From: Paracoccus sediminilitoris
Lineage (GTDB): Bacteria > Pseudomonadota > Alphaproteobacteria > Rhodobacterales > Rhodobacteraceae
NCBI RefSeq assembly: GCF_003259195.1
Contig: NZ_QJPK01000027.1
Coordinates: 1 to 47,209, forward strand
Reading direction: 5' to 3'
DNA: 47,209 nucleotides
Shown here piece by piece: positions 23,569 through 33,882 of this stretch. A program made the position numbers and the translations under genes. The notes below the pieces were generated by a model that was not told where the DNA came from, made no database searches, and saw only the letters and a list, made by a program, of their open reading frames with translations. How positions within the stretch are numbered: the stretch's first letter is position 1; each line of letters begins with the position of its first letter.

Positions 23569-25673
23569 CAGGCGACCACCCGGCGCAGCCGCAGCCAGTG
23601 CATCGCCCCGAAGGCCAGCGCCAGTCCAAAGCCCAGCTCGTCCGAGAGCGGCATCGCCACGATCAGCGAAACCCCCGCCGCGAAGGCCAGGACCCGTTCG
23701 ACGATATTGGTGCGGTCCAGGAAATATCCGACCATCGCCACGCCCCACAGACCGACCCCCAGGACCGTCTTCAGCAGGATATAGGCGACCTCGATCGGAT
23801 AGCCCCAGGTCGCGGCGATGGGGCCGCCATCCTGCAGCATCAGCGACGGTGTATAGACGGCCATGAAGGGGATGATGAACCCCGCCGCCGCCAGCCGGAT
23901 CGCCTGCATGGAGATCTTGAGCCCCGAGGTCTTGGCGATCGGCCCGGCGGCAAAACAGGCCAGCGCGACGGGCGGCGTCAGGTCGGCCATGATCCCGAAA
24001 TAGAAGACGAACATATGGCTGACCAGCAGCGGCACCCCCAGCTCCATCAGCGCCGGTCCGGCCAGGGACGAGGTTATGATATAGTTCGGGATCGTCGGGA
24101 TCCCCATGCCCAGCACCAGGCAGGTCAGCATGGTCAGCACCAGCGACAGGAACAGGTTGTCCTGACCGATGGCGATGATCGCGCCGATGAAGGTCGATGC
24201 GATGCCGGTCAGCGTCAGCGTGCCGATGACGACGCCGACGATGGCGCAGGCCATGCCGACAGGCAGGGCGTTGCGCGCGCCCTGCGCCAGCGCGTCGCGG
24301 ACGATGCCGATGGTGGGGCGGGTGCCCTTGAAGGCCGCGCAGGCCAGCACCAGCAGGGTGATGACCGCCACCAGCAGGTTGATCCCGTATTTCAGGAACA
24401 GCGCCGAGGCGACCCCAAGCGCCAGCCAGAAGATGACGCGAAAGGCATAGGGCCCGATCATCGCCGCCAGCGGCGCGCCAAGGATCAGCACCGTCACCAG
24501 CGCCAGACCCATGGTGCCCGCAAAGATCGGCGTATAGCCCGCGAACAGCAGATAGACCAAAGCGGCCAGCGGCAGGACCAGCGGCCATTGATCGCGCACT
24601 GCGTGCCAAGGGTTCGGCAGGCTTGCACGCGGCAGGCCGCGCAGATCGTCGCGCCCGGCCTGCAGCCAGACCATCCAGAAGACCACCCCGAAATAGAGCA
24701 GCGCCGGAATGATCGCCGCCTTGACGACCGACGCATAGGGGACGTTCAGGGTCTCAGCCATGATGAAGGCGACCGCGCCCATCACGGGGGGCATGATCTG
24801 CCCGCCCATGGATGCCGTCGCCTCGACTCCGCCCGCGAAGGCAGCCTTGAAGCCGGATTTTTTCATCATCGGAATGGTGAACTGCCCCGAGGCCACGACA
24901 TTGGCCACCCCCGACCCCGAGATGGTCCCCATCAGCGCCGATGACAGCACGGCCACCTGCGCGGGCCCGCCGCGCACGCCGCCGACCAGCCCCAGGGCGA
25001 AATCGTTGAACAGGTTCAACATGCCCGCGCGTTCGAGGAAGGCCGCGAAGACCACGAAGATAAAAATATAGGCGCTGCTGACATAGATCGGGCTGCCATA
25101 GATGCCCTCGGTCCCGAAGGCGAAATGTTCGACGATCTGTTCGAACCCATAGCCGCGATGGATGAAAGGCGGCGGCAGATGCTGGCCCAGGAAGCAATAG
25201 GCCAGGAAGATCCCCGCGATCACCGCCAGCGGCCAGCCCATCAGGCGCCGCGCGCCTTCGAAGACCAGCAGGACCAGGATGGTGCCCATGACCAGGTCCA
25301 TCTGCGTCAGGAAACCGGTGCGGCGGATCAGGTCGTTATATTCGACCCAGTTGTAGATGCCGGTGCTGAATCCCAGCACCCCAAGCGCCCAGAAGAACGC
25401 CTGCCCCCGCGTCGATTTGGCGACAAGGTTGCCGACCAGGCCGAAGCCCAGCAACAGCAGGAACCCCACATGCATGGCGCGGACGACCTGACTGGGCAGG
25501 CTGCCGTATCCGGCCGCCCACAGCTGGAACAGGGAAAAGGCCACGGCCAGCCAGAAGGCCACGCGGCCCATGATGCCGGTGCCGAAGCCGGGGGGCAGGC
25601 CCTCGCTGAATTCGGCCTCGGCGGTGGGATCAAGCGTGGCGGGCCCGCTTGCGGGGGGATGGGATGCGGACAT
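23568..25673 (-). CDS. TRAP transporter fused permease (4TM/12TM, TAXI type)
   Basis: A 701-residue membrane protein that joins the small and large TRAP permease parts. The N-terminal region (about 30-190) corresponds to the small subunit. The rest carries the large-subunit signatures VLSSALMGTISGSGVANVVA, GGVEATASMGGQIMPPVMGA (about 295-315) and PTIPNYIITSSLAGPALMEL. Such fusions partner with TAXI-type receptors, and the receptor gene lies directly upstream (54 bp). Substrates of characterised TAXI systems include glutamate and other dicarboxylates, but most are unknown. This is the third TRAP system in 18.5 kb. Confidence 0.95.
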   Translation of the reverse strand: MSASHPPASGPATLDPTAEAEFSEGLPPGFGTGIMGRVAFWLAVAFSLFQLWAAGYGSLPSQVVRAMHVGFLLLLGFGLVGNLVAKSTRGQAFFWALGVLGFSTGIYNWVEYNDLIRRTGFLTQMDLVMGTILVLLVFEGARRLMGWPLAVIAGIFLAYCFLGQHLPPPFIHRGYGFEQIVEHFAFGTEGIYGSPIYVSSAYIFIFVVFAAFLERAGMLNLFNDFALGLVGGVRGGPAQVAVLSSALMGTISGSGVANVVASGQFTIPMMKKSGFKAAFAGGVEATASMGGQIMPPVMGAVAFIMAETLNVPYASVVKAAIIPALLYFGVVFWMVWLQAGRDDLRGLPRASLPNPWHAVRDQWPLVLPLAALVYLLFAGYTPIFAGTMGLALVTVLILGAPLAAMIGPYAFRVIFWLALGVASALFLKYGINLLVAVITLLVLACAAFKGTRPTIGIVRDALAQGARNALPVGMACAIVGVVIGTLTLTGIASTFIGAIIAIGQDNLFLSLVLTMLTCLVLGMGIPTIPNYIITSSLAGPALMELGVPLLVSHMFVFYFGIMADLTPPVALACFAAGPIAKTSGLKISMQAIRLAAAGFIIPFMAVYTPSLMLQDGGPIAATWGYPIEVAYILLKTVLGVGLWGVAMVGYFLDRTNIVERVLAFAAGVSLIVAMPLSDELGFGLALAFGAMHWLRLRRVVA

Positions 25674-25727
25674 CGGGGACCTTTCCTGGGGATCGGCCCG
25701 CGCCGGGTGGCGCGGGCCATGGGGCGC

Positions 25728-26684
25728 TTATTCGATCAGGCCGATTTCGCGGTAATACCGCTCGGCGCCCGGATGCAGCGGGATCGAGATCCCGTCCAGC
25801 GCGGTGTCGGTCGAGATGCCCCCCGCCGCAGCATGGGCCGAGGTCATGCGGTCCAGGTTTTCGAACAGCAGCTTGGTCATCTGATAGGCGGCCTCCTCGG
25901 AGACGCCGTCATGGCTGATCAGCATGTTGCCGACGGCGGCGGTCGGCACGTCCTGATCCTGGCCGTTATAGGTGCCCGCCGGGATCACGCTGGGCACGAA
26001 GGGCGCGCCGATGGCCGTCACGGTTTCCTCGGGGATGGCCACGATGCTGATGTCATGGGTCGAAGACAGGTCCTTGATGAAGGCCACCCCCAGCCCCGAG
26101 GATTGCAGCGTCGCCTCCAGCTGGCGGTTCTTGATCAGCTCGCCCGATTCCGCGAAGGGCAGGTATTCGACCTTGCCCAGGTCGTCATAGCTCATGCCCG
26201 CGGCGGCAAAGATGGCGCGGGCGTTCAACTCGGTCCCCGAGGCTGGCGCCCCCACGGACATGGTCTTGCCGCGCAGATCCTCCAGCGTGGTCACGCCGGC
26301 CGATGCGTCGGCGACGATCTGGATATAGTTGGGATAGATGGCGGCGATGGCGCGGAGTTCCTCCAGCTTGCGGGGAAAGCCTGCCTCCTCGTTGCCCTCC
26401 CATGCAGCCTGGACGCTGTCGCCAAGGGCAAAGGCGATCTCTCCGCGGCCTTGGGCCAGCAGGTTCAGGTTCTCGACACTGGCCTTGGTGGCCTGCACCT
26501 GCGTGCGTGCGCCGTCGATACCTTCGGCATAGATTTCTGATAGGGCGACGCCAAGCGGGTAATAGACGCCCGAGGTGCCGCCCGTCAGCACGTTGATAAA
26601 CTCCTGCGCCTGGGCCATGGGCGCGGTGGACATCAGCCCCCCAAGGGCGGCCGCGGGAATGGCGGCGGCGATGCGATGGAACAT
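25728..26684 (-). CDS. TAXI-family TRAP solute-binding protein
   Basis: A 318-residue receptor with a signal peptide of about 26 residues (to AQA before Gln27). It has the TAXI motif TGGTSGVYYPLGVALSEI near 35-52, and further LRGKTMSVGAPASGTELNAR and a C-terminal LHPGAERYYREIGLIE. It binds the ligand for the fused permease downstream. The ATG at 26684 follows GGGAGGAA. The ligand cannot be told from the sequence. Confidence 0.93.
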   Translation of the reverse strand: MFHRIAAAIPAAALGGLMSTAPMAQAQEFINVLTGGTSGVYYPLGVALSEIYAEGIDGARTQVQATKASVENLNLLAQGRGEIAFALGDSVQAAWEGNEEAGFPRKLEELRAIAAIYPNYIQIVADASAGVTTLEDLRGKTMSVGAPASGTELNARAIFAAAGMSYDDLGKVEYLPFAESGELIKNRQLEATLQSSGLGVAFIKDLSSTHDISIVAIPEETVTAIGAPFVPSVIPAGTYNGQDQDVPTAAVGNMLISHDGVSEEAAYQMTKLLFENLDRMTSAHAAAGGISTDTALDGISIPLHPGAERYYREIGLIE

Positions 26685-26766
26685 GTGGTTTCCTCCCGTG
26701 ATGTTCTGGGGCCGAGGTTAGCAAGCAATCACCCTTGCGGGAACATGATGTTTGCAGCCCGTGAAC

Positions 26767-27459
26767 TTATCCCAGATAGGCGCGCAGACCGGGGGGCGGG
26801 TCGTCCAGCAAGGGGCCCGTGTCGCGCGGGGGATGAGCGCGGCCATCCTCGACCAGGATGGTCTTGGGCGAAAAGACGCGGGCATCCTGCGGATCATGGG
26901 TGACCATCAGGACCGTGGCCTGCGTGCTGTCGGCAATATCGGCCAGCAGGACCAGCATCTCGGCCTTCAGGGCAGGGCCGAGGGCCGCAAAGGGTTCGTC
27001 CAGCAGCAGGACGGGACGTGCCCGCAGCAGCACGCGGGCCAAAGCGACCCGGCTCTGCTGGCCGCCGGACAGCGCGGCGGGACGGCGATCGCCGGTCCCG
27101 GTCAAGCCGACCTGGTCGATCACCTGCGAGACGCGGGTGGTCTGATAGCGGTTCAGGCGCAAATCAGGGCGCAGGCCCATGCCTATATTTTGTTTTACGG
27201 TCAGATGCGGAAACAAGTTGTGGTGTTGAAACAGGGTTGAGATCGGCCTGTCCCCCGGCGGAACCCCCGTGATGTCCTGCCCCTGCCACAGGATCCGCCC
27301 GCTGTCGGGCGCCAGAAACCCGCCGATCAACGAAAGCAGCGTGGACTTGCCCGACCCCGACGCGCCGATCACCGCAAAGCGCCCGCCCTGTTCTAGGGAC
27401 AGATCGGCGCTGAGGCTGAAATCATCCTGACGGATCGCGATATCTCGCAGTTCAAGCAT
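26767..27459 (-). CDS. thiQ: Thiamine ABC transporter ATPase
   Basis: A 230-residue ABC ATPase that powers uptake of thiamine or its phosphates. Walker A GASGSGKST lies at 32-40, the Q-loop in TLFQHHNLFPHLTV, the signature ALSGGQQSR at 129-137, Walker B LLLDEP at 151-156 and the switch His188. The short length without a C-terminal regulatory domain and the FQxHNLFPHLTVxQNIGxG stretch are typical of ThiQ. It overlaps thiP by eight bases and is last in thiBPQ. A TPP riboswitch in front of thiB confirms the assignment. Confidence 0.95.
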   Translation of the reverse strand: MLELRDIAIRQDDFSLSADLSLEQGGRFAVIGASGSGKSTLLSLIGGFLAPDSGRILWQGQDITGVPPGDRPISTLFQHHNLFPHLTVKQNIGMGLRPDLRLNRYQTTRVSQVIDQVGLTGTGDRRPAALSGGQQSRVALARVLLRARPVLLLDEPFAALGPALKAEMLVLLADIADSTQATVLMVTHDPQDARVFSPKTILVEDGRAHPPRDTGPLLDDPPPGLRAYLG

Positions 27460-28990
27460 CCAACCGCCCTCCCTTGTCGAAGACCCAGAACAGCCCGAAG
27501 CTGAGCGCCATCAGCAGCACCGCCGCCCCTGCCGCATCCGCCATGCGATAGCTGTTCATCAGCTGATAGAGCTTCAGCGGCAAGGTCGGCTGATCGCTGG
27601 CGAACAATGTGATCACCCCCAGGTCACCCATGGCAAGGGCTGCGGCAAGCCCCCCGGCAAAGCCCAAGGGACGCACCAGCCGGGGCAGGGTCAGGTATCG
27701 CAACCGCGCCCAGCCCCGCAGGTCCAGCGAAGCCGCCAGCTGGCCGTAATCGTCCTGCAGGCTGCGCGCCGCCGGGATCAGCGCCTGCAGCCCGAAGGGC
27801 AGGGCCATGGCGGCGTTGATCGCCACCGTCACTGGCAGGGCCATCTGCTGCGGGCTGGCAAGGTCGCGCAGCAGGATGAACAGCCCCGTCCCCAGGACCA
27901 GAGGCGAGGCGATCAGCGGCAGCATGCCCGCCGCCTCGATCCAGCGTCCGGCACCGCGGGCGATGGTCAGCGCCAGCGTCAGGCACAGCGTCACCGCCAG
28001 CAGAGCCGAGATCACGGCCATCACCACCGACCGCCCCGCGGCCCACCAGATATCGGCCTGCAGCGCCGGCAGACGCGGCACGCCCACCACCATCACCGCC
28101 ACCAGCGGCCACAGCAGGAAGCCCGCCGCCAGCGCGATGACCGCCGCATCCGCCGCGACGCGCCAGCCGCGCGGACCGGTCGGGCCCTGGCGTTCATCCA
28201 TGCCCGCCCCGAATGCCGCCGGAATGGCGATCCAGCGCGCGACCATCAGGGCGGCGATACACAGCGCGATCTGCACCAACCCAAGCGTCGCTGCCCGCCC
28301 CAGGTCGAAATCGAAGCGGAAGGCCTGATAGATTGCCAGCTCGACCGTGGTGGCGCGCGGGCCGCCGCCAAGGGCCAAAGCGACGGTGAAAGACGTCAGG
28401 CAGACCAGAAAGACCGCCAGCCAGACGCCCGGCAGGGCCGCGCGCAGCATCGGGCGTTCCAGATGGCGGGCGATGTCGGCGGGCGCAAAGCCCAGGCTGC
28501 TGGCCAGGCGGAAGCGTTCGGACGGGATCGCCTGCCAGCCCTGCAGAAGCAGCCTTACCGAAAGCGGTAGGTTGAAGAAGACATGCGCCAAAATCACCCC
28601 CTGCCAGCCATAGATGCCGATCTCCGGCAGGCCCAAAATACGCAGGCCCTCGTTCAGCGCGCCATTGCGCCCAAAGACCGAGATCAGCCCCATGATCGCC
28701 ACGATCACCGGCAGGATGAAGGGCGCCCCTAGCAGCGTGACCAGCAGGCCGCGCCCCCGGAACCGCCTTCGCGCCAGCGCCCGCGCGACGGGCACGGCCA
28801 GCGCCGCCGACAGCGTGGCCGACAGCGCCGCCTGCCAGATGGTGAAGCGCACCGCGCGCCAGTCCCATTCGCCCAATCCCGACAACCCGCCCGCCTGCCA
28901 TGCGACGGCGGCAAGCGTGCCAAGGATCAGGGCACCCAGTCCGGCGGCGACGATGCGTCCCGCGATCACCCCGCGAAGGCGCGCAGCCAT
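27452..28990 (-). CDS. thiP: Thiamine ABC transporter permease
   Basis: A 512-residue double-length permease with two BPD (MetI-like) domains and about twelve helices. The first EAA-type loop lies near 190 (FRLASSLGFAPADIARHLE) and the second near 420 (DYGQLAASLDLRGWARLRYL). ThiP is characteristically a fused dimer. I use the ATG at 28990, which overlaps thiB by 25 bases; a GTG at 28969 (GTGA overlap) is a plausible alternative that removes seven residues. Partner genes are thiB and thiQ. Confidence 0.93.
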   Translation of the reverse strand: MAARLRGVIAGRIVAAGLGALILGTLAAVAWQAGGLSGLGEWDWRAVRFTIWQAALSATLSAALAVPVARALARRRFRGRGLLVTLLGAPFILPVIVAIMGLISVFGRNGALNEGLRILGLPEIGIYGWQGVILAHVFFNLPLSVRLLLQGWQAIPSERFRLASSLGFAPADIARHLERPMLRAALPGVWLAVFLVCLTSFTVALALGGGPRATTVELAIYQAFRFDFDLGRAATLGLVQIALCIAALMVARWIAIPAAFGAGMDERQGPTGPRGWRVAADAAVIALAAGFLLWPLVAVMVVGVPRLPALQADIWWAAGRSVVMAVISALLAVTLCLTLALTIARGAGRWIEAAGMLPLIASPLVLGTGLFILLRDLASPQQMALPVTVAINAAMALPFGLQALIPAARSLQDDYGQLAASLDLRGWARLRYLTLPRLVRPLGFAGGLAAALAMGDLGVITLFASDQPTLPLKLYQLMNSYRMADAAGAAVLLMALSFGLFWVFDKGGRLDA

Positions 28991-29946
28991 TCGTCCAGCG
29001 CCGGTTGGCGCAGGGCTTCGGCCTCGTCCTCGGAATAGAACAGCGTCTTGTCGGGACGCGGCAGGTCGCGCATGACCTGCGGCCAGTCGTCCTGCGGCAG
29101 CTTGGCGGGCAGGGACCAGTTGGCCAGCGGAATGGTCTTCTGGAACTCGGGCGTCAGGATCCAGTCCATGAACTGCTGCGCCAGTTCGGGCTGATCGGTC
29201 GAGGCGACCTGGGCTGCCAGTTCGGCCATGAAGTAATGACCCTCGGGGAAGATGGCGGCCTTCTTGGTCAGGTCGTCCTCGGCCGCGATGTGATAGGCGG
29301 GCGAGGTGGTGTAGGAGAGGACCATGTCCGCCTCTCCGTCCGTGAACATGCCATAGGATTCCGACCAGCCACGCGTCACGGTCAGCACCTTGGGCGCCAG
29401 CTTGGCCCAGGCATCCGGCGCATCGTCGCCATAGATCTGCTTGACCCACAAGAGCAGCGCCAGACCGGAAATTGACGAACGCGGGTCCTGGATCACGATC
29501 TTCAGGTCGTCGGGCGCGTCCAGCAATTCCTGAAAGCTGGCGGGCGGGTTTTCCAGACGGGTGTCGTCATAGACGAAGGCGGTTTCGCCCCAGTTATAGG
29601 GCAGGAAGATGTCATCGGTCCATTCCACCGGCAGCGACAGGTCGGACGTGTCCTGCCCATGGGGCGCGAACAGGCCGGATGCGCGGGCGCGGGCGGTGAC
29701 ATCGGTGTTCAGACCGAAGACGATGTCGGCCTCGGTGCCCTTCCCCTCCATCAACAGGCGGGGCAGGATGTCGCCGGTGACGAAATCCAGGGTGCAATCG
29801 CAAAAGGCCTCGAATTCGGATTTGATCGTCGGGCCGGGGCCCCATTCGCTGGCGATGTAATCGCTGGCATAGACGGTCAGCACGCGATCCTGCGCCAAGG
29901 CGGGTGTCGCCGCCAGCAGGGCGGTGGCGATAAACAGGGGTTTCAA
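28966..29946 (-). CDS. thiB: Thiamine-binding periplasmic protein
   Basis: A 326-residue periplasmic receptor with a short signal peptide (MKPLFIATALLAATPALA, cleavage before Gln19). The mature protein opens VLTVYASDYIASEWGPGPTI, typical of ThiB/TbpA. Conserved blocks are GLNTDVTARARASGLF, LPYNWGETAFVYD and TRGWSESYGMFTDGEADMVL, containing the residues that hold thiamine phosphates. The start is a TTG at 29946: GGAGG lies five bases before it, and no ATG occurs in the leader. Expression is under the TPP riboswitch just upstream, so the operon is shut down when thiamine diphosphate is plentiful. Confidence 0.95.
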   Translation of the reverse strand: MKPLFIATALLAATPALAQDRVLTVYASDYIASEWGPGPTIKSEFEAFCDCTLDFVTGDILPRLLMEGKGTEADIVFGLNTDVTARARASGLFAPHGQDTSDLSLPVEWTDDIFLPYNWGETAFVYDDTRLENPPASFQELLDAPDDLKIVIQDPRSSISGLALLLWVKQIYGDDAPDAWAKLAPKVLTVTRGWSESYGMFTDGEADMVLSYTTSPAYHIAAEDDLTKKAAIFPEGHYFMAELAAQVASTDQPELAQQFMDWILTPEFQKTIPLANWSLPAKLPQDDWPQVMRDLPRPDKTLFYSEDEAEALRQPALDEWLRAFAG

Positions 29947-29951
29947 GGCAG

Positions 29952-29956
29952 CCTCC
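29952..29956 (-). promoter_or_regulatory. Shine-Dalgarno site that sets the TTG start of thiB
   Basis: On the minus strand AAAGGAGG precedes TTG (29946) by five bases, directly before the signal peptide. It lies about 32 bases after the riboswitch core, so sequestration of this site is the likely mode of control. Confidence 0.75.
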
Positions 29957-29987
29957 TTTCAAACGGGTTTCGAAAGAAAGGACAGCC

Positions 29988-30075
29988 GTCACCTTCCCTC
30001 CGCCGGGTATCAACCGGATCAGGTTCAACGGGTCCGCAACTGCGTCTCAGCCCATGCAGGGCACCCCGAGGTAGG
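29988..30075 (-). ncRNA. TPP (THI-element) riboswitch
   Basis: The minus strand contains the conserved THI-box segments in order: CTCGGGGTGCC, GGGCTGAGA, GGACCCGTTGAACCTGATC and GTTGATACCCGGCGGAGGGAA. The short closing helix P1 pairs ACCT (30069-30072) with AGGT (29991-29994). It binds thiamine diphosphate and controls thiBPQ. No strong U-tract terminator lies between it and thiB, so translational control through the GGAGG at 29952-29956 is more likely than transcriptional attenuation. Confidence 0.95.
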
Positions 30076-30148
30076 CTTGAATGTAATGGTTTCACCGCAG
30101 CGCGCAAGCGGCTAGATACGGGGGCCAGAAGGAAGCCCAAGGACCGTC

Positions 30149-32779
30149 ATGACCGACCAGCCCACCCCGATGATGGCGCAGTATCTTGCGATCCGCGAGG
30201 CGAACCCCGGTGCGCTGCTGTTCTATCGCATGGGCGATTTCTATGAAATGTTCTTTGATGATGCCGTGCAGGCCGCCGCCGCACTGGATATCGCGCTGAC
30301 GAAACGCGGGACGCATGCGGGCGAACCGATCCCGATGTGCGGCGTGCCGGTCCATGCCGCCGAAAGCTATCTTCTGACGCTGATCCGCAAGGGGTTCCGC
30401 GTGGCCATCGCCGAACAGATGGAGGACCCCGCCGAAGCAAAGAAGCGCGGGTCGAAATCGGTTGTCGCCCGCGATGTGGTCCGCCTTGTCACCCCCGGCA
30501 CCCTGACCGAGGAATCGCTGCTGGAGGCGCGCCGACACAACTTCCTTGCCGCCTATGCGCAGGTCCGCGACGAAGGGGCGCTGGCCTGGGTCGATATTTC
30601 GACCGGGGCGTTTCAGGTGATGGAATGCCCGCCCGCGCGGCTGGCCCCCGAACTGGCCCGCCTGACCCCGCGCGAGGTTCTGGCCGCCGGTTACGAATTC
30701 GAGGAGCTGGTGCAGGACGCAGGCGCCGCCCTGACCGACCTGCATCCCGGCGCCTTCGACAGCGGCGCAGGGGCCAGGCGGCTTTGCGCGCTTTACGGTG
30801 TCGAAACGCTGGACGGCTTCGGCACATTCACCCGGGCCGAGCAGGGCGCGATGGGCGCCATCGTCGATTACCTGGACATGACGCAGAAGGGCAAGCTGCC
30901 GCTGCTGCGCCACCCTGTCCGTGAACAAGCGGGCGGCGCGATGCAGATCGACGCCGCCACCCGTCGCAACCTGGAACTGACCCAGGCCCTGTCCGGCGGG
31001 CGCGAGGGATCACTGCTGGCGGCCATCGACCGTACCGTGACGGCCCCCGGCGCGCGCTTGCTGGAACGTCGCATCAGCGCCCCAAGCCGGGATCTGTCGC
31101 TGATCCATGCCCGGCAGCAGGCCGTGGCCATGCTGGTCGACGATCCGCGCCTGCTGGCCGATCTGCGCAGCGCGCTGGCCCGCGTGCCCGACATGGACCG
31201 CGCCCTGTCGCGGCTGGCGCTGGAACGCGGCGGGCCGCGCGATCTGGCGGCGATCCGGGCGGGGCTGACCCAAGGGGCCGCCGTTGCCGAACGCCTGCCC
31301 GAAGATGCCGCGCCGGTGCTGCGCGATGCGGTGGGTGATCTGACGGGCCATGACGCCCTGATCGATCTGCTGGACGACGCGCTGGTGGCCGAGCCCCCGC
31401 TGCTGGCCCGCGACGGCGGTTTCGTGGCCGAGACCTATGACGAGGATCTGGACCAGACCCGCCGGTTGCGCGACGAAGGGCGCGGCGTCATCGCAGGGAT
31501 GCAGGCGGACTATGCCGCCCTGGCCGGTGTCGGCAGTCTGAAGATTAAGCATAATAACGTCTTGGGCTATTTCATCGAAACGACCGCCACCCATGCCGAA
31601 CGCATGATGGCCGCGCCGCTGAACCAGACCTTCATCCACCGCCAGACGACCGCCAACCAGATCCGCTTCACCACGGTCGAGCTGTCCGAGCTGGAGACCC
31701 GCATTCTGAACGCCCGCGACCGCGCGCTGGAAATCGAGCGCGGTATCTTCGACCGCCTGCGCGCCGCCGTGCTGGATCATGCTGGGCCTATCGGGCAGGC
31801 GGCGCGGGCGCTGGCCGAGATCGATTTGGCGGGCGCCTTTGCCGATATCGCATCGGGCGAAGGCTGGGTGCGTCCGCGCGTCGATGACAGCCGCGCCTTT
31901 TCCATCACCGGCGGGCGGCATCCGGTCGTGGAACGCGCCCTGAAGCGCAAGGCCGAAAGCTTTGTCGCCAATGACTGCGACCTGACCCAGGGCGCAACCC
32001 CTGCCATCTGGCTGCTGACCGGCCCCAACATGGCGGGCAAATCGACCTTCCTGCGCCAGAACGCCCTGATCGCAGTGCTGGCGCAGGCGGGGGCCTTTGT
32101 CCCGGCGCGGCAGGCCCATATCGGCATCGTCAGCCAGCTGTTCAGCCGCGTGGGTGCCGCCGACGATCTGGCGCGGGGCCGGTCGACCTTCATGGTCGAA
32201 ATGGTCGAAACCGCCGCCATCCTGAATCAGGCCGACGACCACGCGCTGGTGATCCTGGACGAGATCGGGCGCGGCACGGCCACTTGGGACGGGCTCTCCA
32301 TCGCCTGGGCGGTGATGGAGCATCTGCATGCCGCCAACCGCTGCCGTGCGCTGTTCGCCACGCATTATCACGAAATGACCGCCCTGACCGCACGGCTGGA
32401 GGGCGTCGAAAACGCCACCGTGGCGGTGCGCGAATGGGAAGGGGACGTGATCTTCCTGCATGAGGTCCGCAAAGGTGCCGCCGACCGCAGCTATGGCGTG
32501 CAGGTGGCGCGGCTGGCAGGGTTGCCCGCATCGGTCGTGGACCGCGCAAGGCAGGTTCTGGACGCGCTGGAATCGGGCGAACGGCAGGGGGCGGCGCGCC
32601 CCGCCGCGCTGATCGACGACCTGCCGCTGTTCCGCGCAGCCCCGCCCGCCCCTGCGCCTGCGAAATCATCCCCGCTGGACGCCGCGCTGAAAGCGGTGCA
32701 TCCCGACAGCCTGACCCCGCGCGAGGCGCTGGATCTGGTCTATACCCTGAAAGCCCTGACCGAGGACGCCGGACCATGA
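30149..32779 (+). CDS. mutS: DNA mismatch repair protein MutS
   Basis: An 876-residue mismatch sensor. The mismatch-reading Phe-X-Glu motif is GDFYEMF (Phe31, Glu33) in domain I. The connector, lever and clamp domains follow. The ATPase has Walker [10 protein letters not shown] at about 626-634, [13 protein letters not shown], Walker [12 protein letters not shown] and the dimer segment [15 protein letters not shown]. The C-terminal tail keeps the [20 protein letters not shown] helix used for tetramer formation. Its stop overlaps the aroC start (ATGA). It is divergent from thiBPQ, with the riboswitch in the 200 bp between them. Confidence 0.97.
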   Translation: MTDQPTPMMAQYLAIREANPGALLFYRMGDFYEMFFDDAVQAAAALDIALTKRGTHAGEPIPMCGVPVHAAESYLLTLIRKGFRVAIAEQMEDPAEAKKRGSKSVVARDVVRLVTPGTLTEESLLEARRHNFLAAYAQVRDEGALAWVDISTGAFQVMECPPARLAPELARLTPREVLAAGYEFEELVQDAGAALTDLHPGAFDSGAGARRLCALYGVETLDGFGTFTRAEQGAMGAIVDYLDMTQKGKLPLLRHPVREQAGGAMQIDAATRRNLELTQALSGGREGSLLAAIDRTVTAPGARLLERRISAPSRDLSLIHARQQAVAMLVDDPRLLADLRSALARVPDMDRALSRLALERGGPRDLAAIRAGLTQGAAVAERLPEDAAPVLRDAVGDLTGHDALIDLLDDALVAEPPLLARDGGFVAETYDEDLDQTRRLRDEGRGVIAGMQADYAALAGVGSLKIKHNNVLGYFIETTATHAERMMAAPLNQTFIHRQTTANQIRFTTVELSELETRILNARDRALEIERGIFDRLRAAVLDHAGPIGQAARALAEIDLAGAFADIASGEGWVRPRVDDSRAFSITGGRHPVVERALKRKAESFVANDCDLTQGATPAIWLLTGPNMAGKSTFLRQNALIAVLAQAGAFVPARQAHIGIVSQLFSRVGAADDLARGRSTFMVEMVETAAILNQADDHALVILDEIGRGTATWDGLSIAWAVMEHLHAANRCRALFATHYHEMTALTARLEGVENATVAVREWEGDVIFLHEVRKGAADRSYGVQVARLAGLPASVVDRARQVLDALESGERQGAARPAALIDDLPLFRAAPPAPAPAKSSPLDAALKAVHPDSLTPREALDLVYTLKALTEDAGP

Positions 32780-33882
32780 GCTACAATACCTTCGGCCGCG
32801 AATTCCGTTTCACCACCTGGGGCGAAAGCCACGGGCCCGCCCTGGGCGCGACCGTCGACGGCGTCCCCCCCGGCGTCCTCCTGTCCGAGGATTACATCCA
32901 GCGCTTCATGGACCGCCGCCGCCCCGGCACCAGCAAGCACACCACCCAACGGCGCGAGGCCGACCAGGTCCGCATCCTGTCCGGCGTCTTCGAGGGTGTG
33001 ACGACCGGCACCGCGATCCAGCTGATGATCGAGAATACCGACCAGCGGTCCAAGGATTACGGCGACATCGCCACCAGCTTTCGCCCCGGCCATGCCGATA
33101 TCAGCTATCACCTGAAATACGGGGTGCGCGATTATCGCGGCGGCGGCCGGTCATCGGCCCGCGAAACGGCGGCGCGGGTGGCGGCGGGGGCCGTGGCCCA
33201 TGCGGTTCTGGCCAAGCTGGCCCCCGACATGCAAATCATCGGATACATGGTGCAGATGGGTGCGCTGCATCTGGACCGCGACCGCTTTGATGCCGACGCG
33301 ATCGACGGCAACCCGTTCTTTTTGCCCGATGCGGGCGCGGTCGAGGCCTGGTCCGATTACCTTGACGGCATCCGCAAGGACCGGAACAGCGTCGGCGCCG
33401 CGATCGAGGTGCTGGTGCGGCATTGCCCGCCGGGGCTTGGCGCGCCGGTCTATGCGAAGCTGGACACCGATCTGGCCGCCGCGATGATGTCGATCAACGC
33501 CGTCAAGGGCGTCGAGATCGGCGAGGGCATGGCCGCCGCCGGCCTGACCGGCGTCGACAATGCTGACGAGATCCGCATGGGCGAAGACGGCCCTATGTTC
33601 CTGTCGAACCATGCGGGCGGTATCTTGGGCGGGATTTCCACCGGTCAGGACATTGTGGTGCGGTTTTCGATCAAGCCAACCAGCTCGATCACGACGCCCC
33701 GCCGGTCGATCAATTCGCGCGGCGAAGAGATCGAGGTCATCACTAAGGGCCGCCACGACCCCTGCGTCGGCATCCGCGCCGTCCCGGTGGCCGAGGCGAT
33801 GGCCGCCTGCGTGTTGCTGGACCATCTGCTGATGGACCGCGCGCAGACCGGCGGCCTGCGCGGGCGCATCGGTCAGGACTGA
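32776..33882 (+). CDS. aroC: Chorismate synthase
   Basis: A 368-residue enzyme for the last shikimate step, converting EPSP to chorismate with reduced FMN. Family signatures are [20 protein letters not shown] at about 10-29, [20 protein letters not shown] at about 45-65, [20 protein letters not shown] at about 125-145 and [20 protein letters not shown] near 275. The C-terminus has [18 protein letters not shown]. Its start overlaps the mutS stop by four bases. It converges with the ribokinase-like gene with a ten-base overlap of coding ends. Confidence 0.97.
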   Translation: MSYNTFGREFRFTTWGESHGPALGATVDGVPPGVLLSEDYIQRFMDRRRPGTSKHTTQRREADQVRILSGVFEGVTTGTAIQLMIENTDQRSKDYGDIATSFRPGHADISYHLKYGVRDYRGGGRSSARETAARVAAGAVAHAVLAKLAPDMQIIGYMVQMGALHLDRDRFDADAIDGNPFFLPDAGAVEAWSDYLDGIRKDRNSVGAAIEVLVRHCPPGLGAPVYAKLDTDLAAAMMSINAVKGVEIGEGMAAAGLTGVDNADEIRMGEDGPMFLSNHAGGILGGISTGQDIVVRFSIKPTSSITTPRRSINSRGEEIEVITKGRHDPCVGIRAVPVAEAMAACVLLDHLLMDRAQTGGLRGRIGQD

